Part shown: positions 1 through 13,200 of the stretch, in pieces
Numbering within the stretch: position 1 is the stretch's first letter
Layout: each line of letters starts with the position of its first letter
DNA from: Ficedula albicollis
Lineage: Eukaryota; Chordata; Aves; Passeriformes; Muscicapidae
Direction: 5' to 3'
NCBI RefSeq assembly: GCF_000247815.1
Contig: NC_021678.1
Location: forward strand, 496,001-560,000
DNA: 64,000 nucleotides
Translations under genes and position numbers: made by a program
The notes under the pieces: model-generated
Seen by the model: only the letters and a program-made list of their open reading frames with translations
Told to the model about the DNA's origin: nothing
Databases searched by the model: none

Positions 1-870
1 TGTGGCTTGGTCACTGCAATACAACTTCTTATTCACAGTGTGGCATGCTACTGAGGTACTAGGAACAGCAAGGCTCTTTTACTTGAGACCCATCATGGAA
101 ATGGCTGTGAGGTTGAGATGGTTATTAGTGCTCTAGTTGGATTAAACCACGTTGTGATGCTTTGCAAACTGCTACACCCAGAATTTTGCAGTGCTCTCCT
201 CAGTGAGGACTGTGCCATATGACAGTACAGCCTGTAAAAAAACCCAGACAGCTCAGAGTAAGAGCACATCATGCAGAGTTCTTTAGATCCCAGTTGATCT
301 CTTTTTCTTTCTGTTTTTCCAGGAAGAGTCATTGGATAGGAATTTCTCAATATTCTGTAACAACACAAGAGCTCATCGTACCTAGAAGTGTCTCCCTGAA
401 AGAGCCATGAATAAACAAGAGTGAGAGGCTTCCTCAGAGGATGCAGTGGTCACATCCTCTGCCTGCAGCAGTGGGCTGGCTTTCCTGCAGCTGCTCTGGT
501 TTGCCCCAGAATGTGACTGTGCCTCTCCCTGGCTGTGAGAGAAGGGAAGCTGCCTTTCCCAGACCTGCTGCTTGCCCACTTACAGTAAACAGAAGTTCCT
601 CCACTTCATCTGCACACACAAAGTGCTTCTCAGTGCTTTCACATCAAGCTTCTGAATGTTAGAACAAAAACATGCCAGCATTATTTAATGTAGCACTGGC
701 TTGGAGGCAGATGGCCACACAGCGTTGTTTGAGGTCAAATATTTGAGACCTGCAGATTGCAAAAGCTGCAGCTCCTGAGATCCCAGTGGGCAGCAGCTAA
801 TGTGGAACACCTGAGGAGGGGCAGGCACCTCCCCCAAAGCTGGCGTGGCCTTGGCATTGCTGTCAGCTGT
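1..870. other. No recognised feature
   Basis: I see no exon with paired splice sites, no family-like protein and no clear transposon here. The open frames on either strand are short and have no recognisable composition. The stretch leads directly into the 40-bp minisatellite. Confidence 0.5.
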
Positions 871-1230
871 GCCTGAGCAGCAAACCAGAGGCACCTGTGG
901 GACACACCCAGCCTGAGCAGCAAACCAGAGGCACCTGTGGGACACACCCAGCCTGAGCAGCAAACCAGAGGCACCTGTGGGACACACCCAGCCTGAGCAG
1001 CAAACCAGAGGCACCTGTGGGACACACCCAGCCTGAGCAGCAAACCAGAGGCACCTGTGGGACACACCCAGCCTGAGCAGCAAACCAGAGGCACCTGTGG
1101 GACACACCCAGCCTGAGCAGCAAACCAGAGGCACCTGTGGGACACACCCAGCCTGAGCAGCAAACCAGAGGCACCTGTGGGACACACCCAGCCTGAGCAG
1201 CAAACGAGAGGCACCTGTGGGACACACCCA
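871..1230. repeat. 40-bp minisatellite, 9 copies
   Basis: Nine head-to-tail copies of a 40-bp unit begin GCCTGAGCAGCAAACCAGAG and end GACACACCCA, at a strict 40-bp spacing (871, 911, and so on to 1191). The copies look identical except the last, which has CAAACGAGAG instead of CAAACCAGAG. Because 40 is not a multiple of 3, the array is open in all three minus-strand frames, which explains the overlapping Cys/Leu/Val-rich open frames over it. These are not evidence of a protein. The near-perfect identity implies recent expansion. Confidence 0.97.
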
Positions 1231-1450
1231 GCCCACCCAGCCCCAGGGTCTCAGAGGAACTGGGCTGAGAACGAAGGACAAGGGCACAGAGAGAAGGACA
1301 AGGACAGAGTACGGTTTTAAGTGCTGCCTCTGAAAGGCTGCTGTAGAGGAGAAGAGCTGTGAGAACATTCCTTCAAAGTGCTGCTTGGGCTGCCTGTAGC
1401 AGTCCCTCACAGTGAGGGAGAGGATGGAGCAACCCTTGTTGTAAAGACAG

Positions 1451-1776
1451 GTGTTCTGGACTGGGACCTGGAAGAACAGCTGCAAGCCTAGGGAAAACAA
1501 GGTAAGATAACCAAAAATAAAATTATGTAACTACAGGTGTTCTGGACTGGGACCTGGAAGAACAGCTGCAAGCCTGGGGAAAACAAGGTAAGATAACCAA
1601 AAGTAAAATTATGTAACTATGTGGGCACAGGGGCATGAAGTAGCACAGCGCTTGCTTGAATTTTGGTGAAGACATGTTGGAGAGATAACCAAAAATAAAA
1701 TTATGTAACTATGTGGGCACAGGGGCATGAAGTAGCACAGCACTTGCTTGAATTTTGGTGAAGGCATGTTGGAGCG
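1451..1776. repeat. Nested direct duplications (86 and 92 bp)
   Basis: A segment starting GTGTTCTGGACTGGGACCTG at 1451 recurs at 1537 (period 86). A second, overlapping segment containing GTGGGCACAGGGGCATGAAG at 1621 recurs at 1713 (period 92). The shared part, GATAACCAAAA(A/G)TAAAATTATG, is therefore present three times. Copies differ by only a few substitutions, for example GCGCTTGC versus GCACTTGC. Two copies carry the donor-like string ACAAGGTAAG at 1497 and 1583, but I see no matching acceptor or open exon. Confidence 0.93.
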
Positions 1777-4700
1777 TTGTAGTGTGTCTTTACAGGTGTA
1801 GGACTATCCAGGGTTGCAGTGAACCCGTAGCAGTAGGAAGGGTTTGCTTGCTGTGGCTATTCCCAGTGAGGATGTTTGCTGATGCTGCTGTGGCAGGTCC
1901 ATACTGTGCCTCATTGCACATCTGATGGGGCTGGCAGGAACTTGGAGCTTTAGAACCTGCTGGTACCTGGCACAGGGTGACAGAGGGGCCTGCTGGCTCC
2001 CAGGGTGAGCTCCTGGGGAATCAGGGTGTGGGAATTGCTTTGTGTGCACTGAGCACACACACCCCGTGGTGAGCCTGCCCAGGACACTGGGCTGTGGACA
2101 GAATGCATGGCTGTGGTTATGCAGTGCTCTGTCCTCTCCAGCTGGGGCTGCTCATCCTCTTGCCTCTGGAAAGGCTTTGCTCTCAAATGTTACAGCAGCG
2201 CTAGTGAGCTCTGTGCAGCTCTGCCCCATGCTCACTCTCTTGGAGAAGAGAGAAATTTGGATAGAGAAGAGTGGGTAAAACTATGAAAGCAGATTCCTGG
2301 ATTGGTGATTAGACTTTGCCAAATGTTTGTGTTGGAACAGTAAGTCAGGGTTGTATTGCAGCAGTACTACAATCAGTTCTGTTTGTTTGCAATTTTAATA
2401 ACTGCTGTTGCTTTCTGCTTGTATGATTAGATATATTAGTAAAGGAGCTGTTATTCCTACCCCCTTATCTCTGCCTCAGAGTCCTTGATTCGGACGATTG
2501 TAATACTTGGGGGGGGGGAGTGGAACTGGGGTCTCCATTTCAAAGGAAGACTTCTGCCTTTATTGGCAGATACCTGTCCAAACCAGGACATAAGTATAGG
2601 TAGTTTCAAATTTTTTTGTGTCTAGAACTGCCAGTTGATGCAGAGGTCAAATGCTAGCTGGAATTACCTTAATTATGGGCACAGTACAGGAGAAAGCACT
2701 TTTCATATGGGTTACTTCAATAAAAGTGCCTCTTGCACTTTAATAATAAATGCATGTTCCACAATAGCTCCTTATTACTGTCAGCATTGAGGTGTATCAG
2801 GCAGGTAGGGCAAAGCAAATGCTTTTGGAGACCCAGATTTATCATAGCTTACATGGCCTTGTGGCATATGACAGCTGCTAGAATTTCGAGGCTCATAGTT
2901 AATAATGGGAAAGAAGTCGTCAGGAGAGGTGATCTTTTCCTACATTGAAACCAAGTAAGGTTGGTGAGGAGGGAGGCTGCCTCAGCAAGAGTCATTAAAA
3001 AATAGCCAGCATGGAAATGCTTTCATATTTTTCTCAATTAAGATAAAACTTGAAGGTGACAGCTGAGAATTGAGGCATTAGAGTCAAGAAAATGTCTTGG
3101 TCTAGGAATAACTAGGATGGGGGAGGGGGGAATGGGTTAAAAGTCTTAACAGTTCAGAATCAGTAAGTTAGTGTTTTACAAAGTGTTTTCATTGCTTCAA
3201 TTGCTACTGTGGGATTCAATCGTGGCTTCTTTGCAACAGATAAAGTGCTGGTAATTTAATTTTGGATAAACCCTCAGCCTCTTTTTCATCTCTCTGTGAG
3301 AGATATACTAGAGGATTTACTGGTTTGTGTAAATTTCAGAGACAACAGGACATCATAATTGTATAACTTGTTAATAATAATGCTTGTGGGTGTCTTTTAT
3401 TGTAGAGTAAAAGATTATTGGTTTTTGACTTTTTTTTAAAGAAACATTTGTTTCATTAGTAGTGGGCCTTCATAGACATTGTGTCAATCCAACTTCCTAG
3501 AACAGTGTCGGAAAAGTTCTGTTTTAGGCAAGAATTTTAAAATACCAATCATTGCTGAACATGCTAGATTTTCAGATACATTTTATTCTTGAGTACAGCA
3601 TAAGTTGCCTTCAGCTACTCCAATAGTTGGGGTCAAACACATAAATATTAAATAACAGCAGGATAGCAGCTGTGCCAGTGTGCCATTTCACAGTTCTTTC
3701 TTTGGTGCTTGGCAGGACTGCTGCAGGTATTTAGCTGGAGTGCTGACTCCCCTTCCCTGGCCAGTGTGTGATGAAAGACTGCAAAAGAAGCTTTCTCCCT
3801 AACAGGCAAAAGTATTCAGCCAGTGAAGAAGTTCCACCTGTCACACTTCTACCAAACTACTAATTAAATCTTCCTCCCCCATAATTAATACAAAATTTCA
3901 GGCCAGAATCAGAAGGTTTCTATTAGTGCCTTCTAAATTACCCCTAAGAGAAAATACCTGGTGCATTAAAACAGCCTTTGCTGTACCTACCACTCTGTCA
4001 TTTCGGTTTCATTCCCAGTCTTTCCTGACCTTATCCACTTTCTTAGGCATTCCTAAAATCTGGCAGTCTGGAGCTGGACTTTGAAAGCTTGAAAGTATTC
4101 ATGGTCTGTTTGGTTTATTGCATAGCTTTAGCCACATGGCAATTTTCATTTCCAGTGACAGTGCTGGAGACAAGCAAATGATCATTTGAGTGAGAAAGTG
4201 CTTTCAGCATTCTTTCAGCTCCTTTTGGCCTGTAGGAATCTGGGACTTCCTTGTGGGTCCTGAAACCAAGGACATTTTCAGATCCTGGCCTGTCAGTATG
4301 GCTCCTGCCAAGAAGTCATGAGAAAGTTGAGTTGTAGCTGCAGGGAGCAGACAGTTGAGAAAAGCAGGCAACGTTGGAGTGAATTGTTCATGGAGGGTTC
4401 ATTTTTGGTCACCAGTACTTGTCTCTTAGTTATAGACAGCAATAGTTGTATCTGCTGTGGTCATCTTATCCTGGTATTTTGTTGCTTAACAAGAAGCCAA
4501 CAAGTGGAATTCCAAATGGAAGACAATGAATATCCTCCTTGAACAGTGTAAGGCTGGCTGTGAATCATGGTGTGAACTTCAGGAAAGGACAGACTGCAGG
4601 GGGTGGGTTACTTCTGTGGGTACACAGCCCACTTCGAGATTTATCTTTCTTGCTCCCCATTAACACTAATAGTTACATTTACACTTTTGTATAATTAAAT

Positions 4701-6685
4701 GTGTTTGGCTTGCAAGTACTGTGGGTGGGCAGGGCTTGGTTTTTCTGAGCAAGCAGTTAAGTGATTTGTAGCCATTTGAATGGTGTGCATAAATAGAAGA
4801 AATAGCTCATATGTGTATTTGCAAGGCCTCTAGCAGGCATGTAAAACTTACTTTTGCATCAGCTTGTTCTGCATTCATCAGTTATTTATTGGGGAGTTAT
4901 ATAGGAGGGCATTTTAAGTGGAAATAGAATGCTAATCTTAATTGATTTTTTTTTTTTTAAAATCTGTTTTCAGTTATGGGATGTGGTACCCTGCAGAACT
5001 GGGGAATTTGCTGTAATCAAACCGGATATTTTAATGTAGTAATTATGTCAAGACAGACACGACTGGCACCAACAGCAGCCTTTTATTAAGAACTTCTCAC
5101 ACCTTCTTTCAGGCAAGACTGACTCCTTCCCTCCCATGCAGCTCCCCCCAGCACTGACTCCTCTCCTCTCTGCAAGTCCTGTGCAGCATCACTGAGTGGT
5201 GGAACCCCCACCAAAGAAGTGGTGGTGCTTCGGTTTGGATAAATTCAATAAATGAGTTAATGGAAGAGATGGCTGTGAGGGGATACTAAATTTGTAGGAA
5301 TACCATCCAAGTCATGATGTCCCTAGGCCAGAAATAGCTGGCAGTTAGAAGAGTTTTACCTTAGAAGTGCTTATTGCCACTCATGGAGGCAGGATGACCT
5401 TCCTCTGATAGAGTGCTGCTTTTCTGCTGGTCAAGTTCTATTCTCATTTTGCAACTTGTACTGTCAGAGGAGTTTGAGCCACTTCTGTAGCCCAGCTAAT
5501 ATAAGACTTATTACAAAAGCAATTCACTCAGGGGCCCCAGGGCTTGAAATACCAGTCCAAAAAGGAGGGAAGTCACTACAATGTTTTTTTTAAACAGACA
5601 TGTCATGATCTTGCTTATTTTCTAACTGTGATTTGTTGGCATCTTGCAGCCTTACCCACTCAGCTGACCTGTTAAAATACACACTGAGTTTCTATTGAAC
5701 TGCAGGAACTTGGAATATCTTGACAGAATTCTCAGAATTTTTACACAGTTAAGTGGGAACTAGAAATCTGTAGTTTTGTACTGAAGAAGTTACTCTGAAT
5801 TGCAGGGCTATATTAAACCTTTTCTGCAAAGGTCAAACTGCATCCATGACCTGAACATTCTTCACAAGAATATGCTTCAGAATCTGTAGTTTTTCTTAAG
5901 CACTGCTTTATTTCTGTCCCCTCAACTGCTTTTTTAAGGAAGTAAAATAATCAATTTGAGACCGGCAAGTCACTCATAGGTGCTCTGATCTGAGTTTTCT
6001 TTAGAAGTTGGCTTTGGTGGTCTGTGCATACTTGGTTGAGGGGGTGAGCATTCAGGCAGGGCCTTGTGCCTAAGCAGAGCATGTCCTGCTCTCACACTGG
6101 GGTTGTTCAGGAGCATCCCTGCCTTGTCTCCAGGGTCATGGAGTGCTCCCCTGCAAGGTTCATTAAATCCTTCTCACACAGCTGAGCTGTGACAGCCCTG
6201 GCTGTGCATTCTGAGCCACAGGACATGCAGGTTAAACAGTCACACAGCACTTCTGGGGCAGGCCTGGGAGCTTTGGGCTCTGCAGAGCTTCACATTCAGT
6301 GCTGAGCATCTTGTATGTGCATGCTACAGAATGCAGGTAACTTACCTAAAACTGTTCTGATTGAAAATACTAGATTTCCCAGTTAGATACTCCACATAAG
6401 GCAATAGGTTCAAGGCTTCTTGATACCCAGAACAAACTAAAATGTGTTGTGTGCCTATTTCTGTTTTAAAATTCATCCTGTGAAGGAGAAAGCAGCAATG
6501 CTTTCCATCCCATTGTATTTACTCTGCCCAAACACTGCAGGTAGGGATGCTGAAGGACATCTTAACAAGGCATCATCTTTGCCTGTTCTTTTTTTCCTAT
6601 CCATTTCTTGAACTCTCACTCAGTGGAAGTAAAAAACCTCCAGTTTACTGTGTCCCTGAACCTTGTGCTGTTTGAGTTTCAAGAA
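1777..6685. other. Unannotated AT-rich intergenic DNA
   Basis: I find no exon, RNA gene or clear transposon. The stretch contains simple features only, such as a G9 run near 2511-2519 and short A/T runs. All open frames are under about 85 codons and look like chance. Confidence 0.5.
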
Positions 6686-6760
6686 ATCATAGAATCCCAG
6701 TGTGTTTGGTGGTGCTTTCCATTCCCATCTCTGTAGGACAAAGCCATTTTGGGACAGGGT
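6686..6760 (-). mobile_element. Possible CR1 LINE 3'-end remnant
   Basis: The string AATCATAGAATCCCAG followed by GTTTGGT resembles the antisense 3' tail of avian CR1 elements, where CATAGAAT motifs precede a GGTTTGGGTTGGAAGGG-like stretch. The match is short, and what follows does not continue as CR1, so this could be chance or a heavily eroded copy. Confidence 0.25.
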
Positions 6761-9700
6761 CAGCCTCTTCATTTCCAGGCAGAAAGGCCACCCAGCTGAG
6801 CAGGCTCAGAGGCTGCTGCACTGAACTGCACGACCAGATAAAGCATCTCCTGCAAAATGATATGGAAAATTTCTGCATTGTCAAAGTAGGAGTGCTCCAG
6901 TGAGAGAGAGGAAGATTAATTTCTTTTAGAAGAATGGGTAAAAAATACAAACAATTCATGCTGTGGGTTACTATCACACATTTATCCCCTCATTCATTCT
7001 AAATATGTAATTAAATCATCCTTCTCTCTTTGTTCAGTTTTGTTGCTTTTTATTTATGAAAGTTTTTCATTCTCTTAATGTTTGCTCTTTTGTCTCACAC
7101 TTGCCTTGACACACTTGCTCATTTTAATTTTAGGGGTTGAAGATGCTGTTTTTATTGTCTGCTTTCTTCTCAGATCAGCTTCTCAGATTGTTGCTGCAGG
7201 ATACTAAAGGAATGAGACTTCCATCTGCAATAGCTGGCAGATTGCATCAGTTTGTGGTTGAGGGAAAAAGGAATAATGCATGTTTATATGACATGGTATT
7301 TTGTAGTGCAAAGATGTCTTTGCTGAGTGCTCCCTGTCTTGGAGACTTTGTGTTATGACTTTGGTGCAGCTGTGCTTCCTGGAATGCAGCTGGGATCCAG
7401 CAGAGCTTCCCTCTGCCTCCCTGGCTTGCTCACACGCTGAATGGCTTGCATTCAACTCATCATCAGAGCACTCTTCAGTGCTGCACTTCCACAACCTTCC
7501 CTCTGCTGACTTAGCTCTGCTTGTCCCCAGTCCCAAATCAAGAGTAGGTTTCATGGCCATAAAGAGGAGGCCCACAGAATTTAATAAGGCTGTGAAGCAA
7601 TGTGCATCGAGGTAATTGCTTAAATACATTTCTGGGTGCATACCTAACAAAATAAAGGACTGGATTAATAGATCATTAAGAAGCAATTAATTTGCTGGTT
7701 TTTTTCTTCTCACCTTGAGGCCTGTGATTGTGGCAGCATGTTATTAATTACTTTATAGCTTCTCTTGGGACTCTTGCTGTATGTGATGTCCTCTTCTGCC
7801 TCCATTGTTACACTGGCACGTAAAACAAGGTGTTTAATTTGGCTTCCCTGGAGCTGTGCCAGATCCTGATGGAAATGAGGTTAGAACTTACATGTCCAGT
7901 GTAAGTAGATGGAAAGCCATGCTAAGAATTGCTAAAACTCAGCCAAATTAGTACTCTAACAGAAGGGTGTCCATAAACATTAGCAGGGATTCTGTCCATA
8001 GCACAGCTGGGACTGTGCTTGTTCCGAGTGCCTCATACAAGTCTGATACAGATGGCTGTAATGAATTTAAAACAACCTTGGAATGCCACTAGCAATGAAG
8101 AAAACATGGGCTCTGGGATATCCCCTGGGTCTCCTGGGGTCAGCTGTGTCCCCTCCCAGCTGGCTGTGCCCCCAGGCTGGTCAGAGCTGCCCTGGGGATG
8201 TGCACAGCAGTGCACCTCCCATGGTGTGTGTTCCATGGCTCCAGCCTGCCTGGGCACTGCTGCTGCTCACTCTGGCTGTGGGAGCTCACAGGCTCCTCTG
8301 GCACCCTCTGCTCTTCTCTGTGCTGTCCCCACCAGCTCCCTGTGTCCTGGGGACCTTTCTTGTTGGAGAGGCACTGGGGTTATTCTCACTTCCAGCATAA
8401 CAGCTTCTACACCATAGCTTGTCCAAGAGTGATAGAAAACCCCTTCCAAGCATTGTCTGCCATAGCCAATCATGAGTCGAGGGCTTTAGTGGAGTCAACA
8501 AACAAGAGATGATTACTGGAATATTTGAACATGACTGATGCAGCTCTTGAGGGTTGTTCTTGTGCCTTGTCCAAGTGTATGTCATATCAGTCCACATTGA
8601 TACTTGGAGTTGTTTTTTTAATCTTTGCATCCTTTTCAGAAAAATGACCTTGCTTTCATGCAGTATCAATGAGATTGATTTGTAGTTGTATGTTTTTTTT
8701 AGTACTCTTTCTCAGGCCCTGGAATGTAGATGGATCTTTTCCAGGAACCTGGCTGCCCTCCAGTTCCTCCCAGCTTCATGGCCACAGAAATCAGCTCTGG
8801 TATGTTTTCAACTGTTTTAATCTTTCAGTTTTAACAGTGCTTAAAAACAAGGTTCAGTATCTGCAGTCTGTGTTCTGTTCCATACACGAAGTTTAAACAG
8901 AGCTTATCAAAAACTTTTTTTCTTGCTACCTTCTGACTCTGGAGTCCAGCTGATGAGTGACAAGTTTTGCACCAGGTTTGGCAGTGTCAGGTGTACATGT
9001 TTGGCTTGGACAGACCTTCAGTACAGAATTCCACTAGTTACTAGCCTTTCATTTCAGTTTTATTTCATTCTTGACTTTTATCTTTCATCTTTCCCAACTT
9101 TGGCATTCATCTAGGTAAAATACTCAGAGCCTCTCCCTTGGAAAAGGCAGCTGTTTGACTCCCTCATTCATGCGTTTATTCCTAATGCAGGAGTAGCCAT
9201 GTAGGCTGTGATTCCCTCCTGTGGCATAAGAGATTGCTGTGTTCTTTGCTAAAGTGTTCAAATTATTGTGATGTGACTCATGGCCGAAATTCCCAACACA
9301 TCTGCTGCTTTTAATTGTAATTCATTTACAGGTAATGCAGTTATTGCTGTGCAAGATGCATGGAAATTTCACCCACAAATTTGTTTTCTTAAATGTTGAT
9401 TTTGATTTTTGCTCTCAGTAGCCACTATATCTGAATTTGGCCAAGTTGCTGCATCATAAAAACAGTTTCTCAAAGTCTAACTCTTATCTTCCATCATAAA
9501 CCTACTGATTTCCTACTCTGAGAGCAGGAGAGGATTGAGGGGTGTCTCAGTGGTTTCTGCACTTACTTGAGCCTGTAAAGTAAGTAAAGTAGTTCAGCCT
9601 GGCCTAACAGAAAATGAATTGCCCTGGCATTGGAAAAGGTGAAGGCCTTGTTTCTGTTTCTGTGCAGGAATCAGAAATTATTTTTCCTGTTCAGAGGTCT

Positions 9701-9904
9701 GTTTGGTTGACAGGATATTTCCTCCATTAAGAGGATCTCCCCAGAATGGTCATACTCTAGAACAGATGGAGGTTTTGGGTTTGTTTGTTTGGGTTTTTTT
9801 TTCAGATTTGAGAAGTAAGGTGCATTGTAAATGCTTGAAAAAATGTATTTCTCTCCATGATGTCATAAGTGATGGTGCTGATGGTCTCACCACAACTTTC
9901 TGCA
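6761..9904. other. Unannotated intergenic DNA
   Basis: No splice-bounded exon or repeat family is recognisable. A few AT-rich, low-complexity patches, for example around 7680-7760 with repeated TTAATTA cores, could be conserved noncoding DNA. That cannot be judged from one sequence. Confidence 0.45.
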
Positions 9905-10256
9905 CGTGTTCAGCATGGTGGGACTTTCATAATCTTCTGGCTCTTCTCATCTTAACACCAGAATACTCTACAGGGAGGTTACACAAACTGAAGTTTTAAG
10001 CAGTAGCTTTTCTAATAGCAACAGTGGCAATAAAAGGATGCCCTTAGTGTATGGAAATGGAAAATGCATTCTAAAAGTCTCGTGTTCAGCATGGTGGGAC
10101 TTTCATAATCTTCTGGCTCTTCTCATCTTAACACCAGAATACTCTACAGGGAGGTTACACAAACTGAAGTTTTAAGCAGTAGCTTTTCTAATAGCAACAG
10201 TGGCAATAAAATGATGCCCTTAGTATATGGAAATGGAAAATACATTCTAAAAGTCT
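9905..10256. repeat. 176-bp direct duplication (two copies)
   Basis: The segment starting CGTGTTCAGCATGGTGGGAC at 9905 recurs at 10081, giving two adjacent copies with a 176-bp period. They differ by a handful of substitutions, for example AAAAGGATGCCC versus AAAATGATGCCC and AGTGTATGG versus AGTATATGG. This divergence indicates a real, moderately old tandem duplication rather than a duplicated assembly block. Confidence 0.95.
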
Positions 10257-13200
10257 CATATCTCTTTAAACCTGCTGAATTAAATCTCAGGCATTCTGAG
10301 AAGAAATATTTTGGTTTGGGGCTGTGTATATGAAAGATTTAAGTTTAAAATAAATTATTTTGAGAGCAACTTGACACAGAAGAGATGATGGAAAAATATT
10401 TTCAAGCCATATGGATAGCTTTGCTGGAATTAGTATGTGTACACAAATAGGTATATGCACATTGACTTCAGTCTTTTCTAGACTCCATTCTGCAGCCTTA
10501 TAGTCGTGGGTGGTCCTGTTTTTCTAAAAGCAAATGTCCTTTAATGAGTATAATTACTTTCTCTTGAAAAATACTTACTTCTCATGTGAATGTGAGGGAT
10601 GAAACTGGAGATGTGGTTTTATTTCCTGGGTTTTCTATTTCTGAGTGACCACTGTTGTGCATGAGAATTGGTGCAGTGCTCTGAGCAGCACACCTGTGTG
10701 AGGAGCAGAGCAGGATTTGGCTTTCCTCAGGCACAAGGACAGAAATGAGATGGCAGAGCAGGTCCCTGCCGCCTGTGCTGGCATCCCAGACTGCACGGGT
10801 CAGGGGACAAAGGAGAGCTGTGTCCCCAGCGAGGAGCTGCCAGCTGCCTGCCTGCCATCCAGATGTCCCATTGCTCACCAGGCACAGCAGCAACTGCTCA
10901 GCCCTCGCTGGGGGAGCTCGCCTGGCTGCAGGGAGGCAGGTGTGGAGCAGGCAGAAAGATCTGGGAAAGTAATTAGAAAAGATTGGATATTCTGTTTTAT
11001 ACTCTTCAGAGATTTGTTCCACCTGGTTTACTGTTATTACAAATCTTGGGAGTATCCTTGAAATGTCAAATACGACAAAAATGTGTATGCCTTTTTACTA
11101 TATGTGCAAAGTGTTTGGGTAAAGGCTTTTGAATGCTTTTCTTTATCACAGCAGTCTTTCCACAGAACTGAAAACTCTGTTATTAAACCACTACTTTAAT
11201 AGTGTGCTTTAATTTTAGAGAGTATTTGCAACCAAAGTGTTCTCTGAATCATTGATGTTAGTATAATAATTAATTGTAACCATGATCTGAAGACCAAAAC
11301 TGGTATTACTCAGCAAAAAAACTTGTTCTGGATGAGGAGGAAGCTGTGTGCATTATTCAGAATTCATTGTACATCAGAATGTGCTCTATCTGCAACAGAA
11401 AAAAAAAAAAAACAACAAAAAAAATCCATACTCAGTTAAAAGTTGAAAAACTGGTGCTTAAATAATTATGTATCACTAACTGATGCTTTTTATCTACCCC
11501 ATGGTTCTGTTCTGTAACAGAAACCAAACTGGGACAGGATTCCCAGCAGCTTTTGAAGTCCAGCTGAATTTAGTTTCAGCAGTGGAGGGACGGTGGTGGC
11601 AGTTCTGAGGCAGCACTGCAGTCTGCAGGGAGAAGCATGCATTTGCCTCCAGCCAGCCTGGGGCTAGACCTGGAGGCATCCCACCATCACTCCCATCGTG
11701 CTCAGAAAGTGCCTTTCAAGTTCGTGTTTGTATGTGTGCCAGGCTTTGGGAGCATCCCTGGCAGGACTGTAGGTTCCATGATCTTTCAGCAGTGCCTCTG
11801 AGCCCCCACCTCGTGCAGCCTTCGATCCCCAGAGGGGCAGCAAGGCCCCCACGCCCCTGCTGCAGCTGCAGCTGGCTCTGCCCGGGCCTTTGTTCCTCCC
11901 TGCAGCTCAGATGGTTCTGAGCTCTGCCCTGGGCTGCACAGGTGTGAGGTGTGCTGGGTTTGCTCCTGTGGGAAGGTCCCTGGAGGTGCTGAGGACACAG
12001 ATCCCTGCAGCTTCCAGCCCAGCACTGGCACAGAGGGCTTAGCAAACACGAGCCTTTTCACAAATGGGATGCAAAGCTTTTTTAATCAGATTTGGCAGCC
12101 TACAGTTTAAAAAACACACTGGATCTTGCACACTTGCCCCCTCACTCTCTAACCTTGTTATTATTAAAAACGCACTGCTCCCAGCCCTTTATTCTGTTGC
12201 CTCTGAGTCCTTGCCTGCTCCTGTTTTAGGGAATGCTTTTGTGGGAGCCTCCTACAGGAGGCCCAGCACTAAAATATTCAATTCCTAAAGCTCAAAATGA
12301 ATTTTTAGAGTTTTTCTGCATTCTAGCAAGAACAGAAAATGGGAAAACATTGGAGACATTTTTATGTGAAAAAACTGATGTGTGGGGTAGCAGTTTTCAT
12401 CCAAAATCCTTGTTTTCAAAAAGGAGATTGGTTTGTCTCTCACAGCCTGTGGGATGTTTACAACTGCATGGTTTTCATCTCTTTAGATGAAAAAAAGAAT
12501 GTTACTGACTCAGGGTCCTGCCTTTTTGTCAGCTCATTGCTTCAACAAGTTTCAGTTCTTACATGCATAAGATGACAGGGCCTGAAGGCTTCCCCTGGTG
12601 TAGCTGAGCAGCTTTATGAAATGAGAATTCCTGTAACTCCCCTGTTAGGGGGGTTGCACAGCCAGTCTTACTGCCCCGTACAGAAAGTGCCATTCGTGAC
12701 TTCCAGCTGGGAAAGGCTGTGCTGCCTTCTAAAAAGGGGAAAACCTCTAGAGAAAGACACATTTCTGTTCAGTTTTGGAAGCTAAGCCACATACATGAGA
12801 AATCTGTTTGTATCTGATGATCCCTCTTGGTTTGTTTTATTCTGCAGTTTTCAAAAAACTGATTGGCTTGGCCTGTGACCTTTCCTATCCCAGCAAGTCC
12901 TGTGCTTCTTTCTGGCTGCATATCTGGAATCTGAAATCCTGGTTTATTATCCCATACTGACCAGTGCCAATTTAAAAGTGACTGCAGGACCATTACATGA
13001 AATTAGGCACTGCATTTGTATTTATAAAGTAATATGTAAGCGAGTCCTTGCAGTGGAGATACATTTAATGAAAAATAGAAGCATGTTTCATAGGAAGGTC
13101 ACATCATCAAACATCCATTCCATGGAAATTCTTTCCTACTTCTAAGTATTAGGCTGAGCCTCAGTGATCAGTCTGTCTGTCTGCCAAGCTAATGTGGAAG

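Noticed and set aside
685..1500. A 271-codon minus-strand open frame with repeated CVPQVPLVCCSGW-like units
   Set aside because: The 40-bp repeat is open in all three minus-strand frames. There is no recognisable domain, and no selection for one frame is visible.
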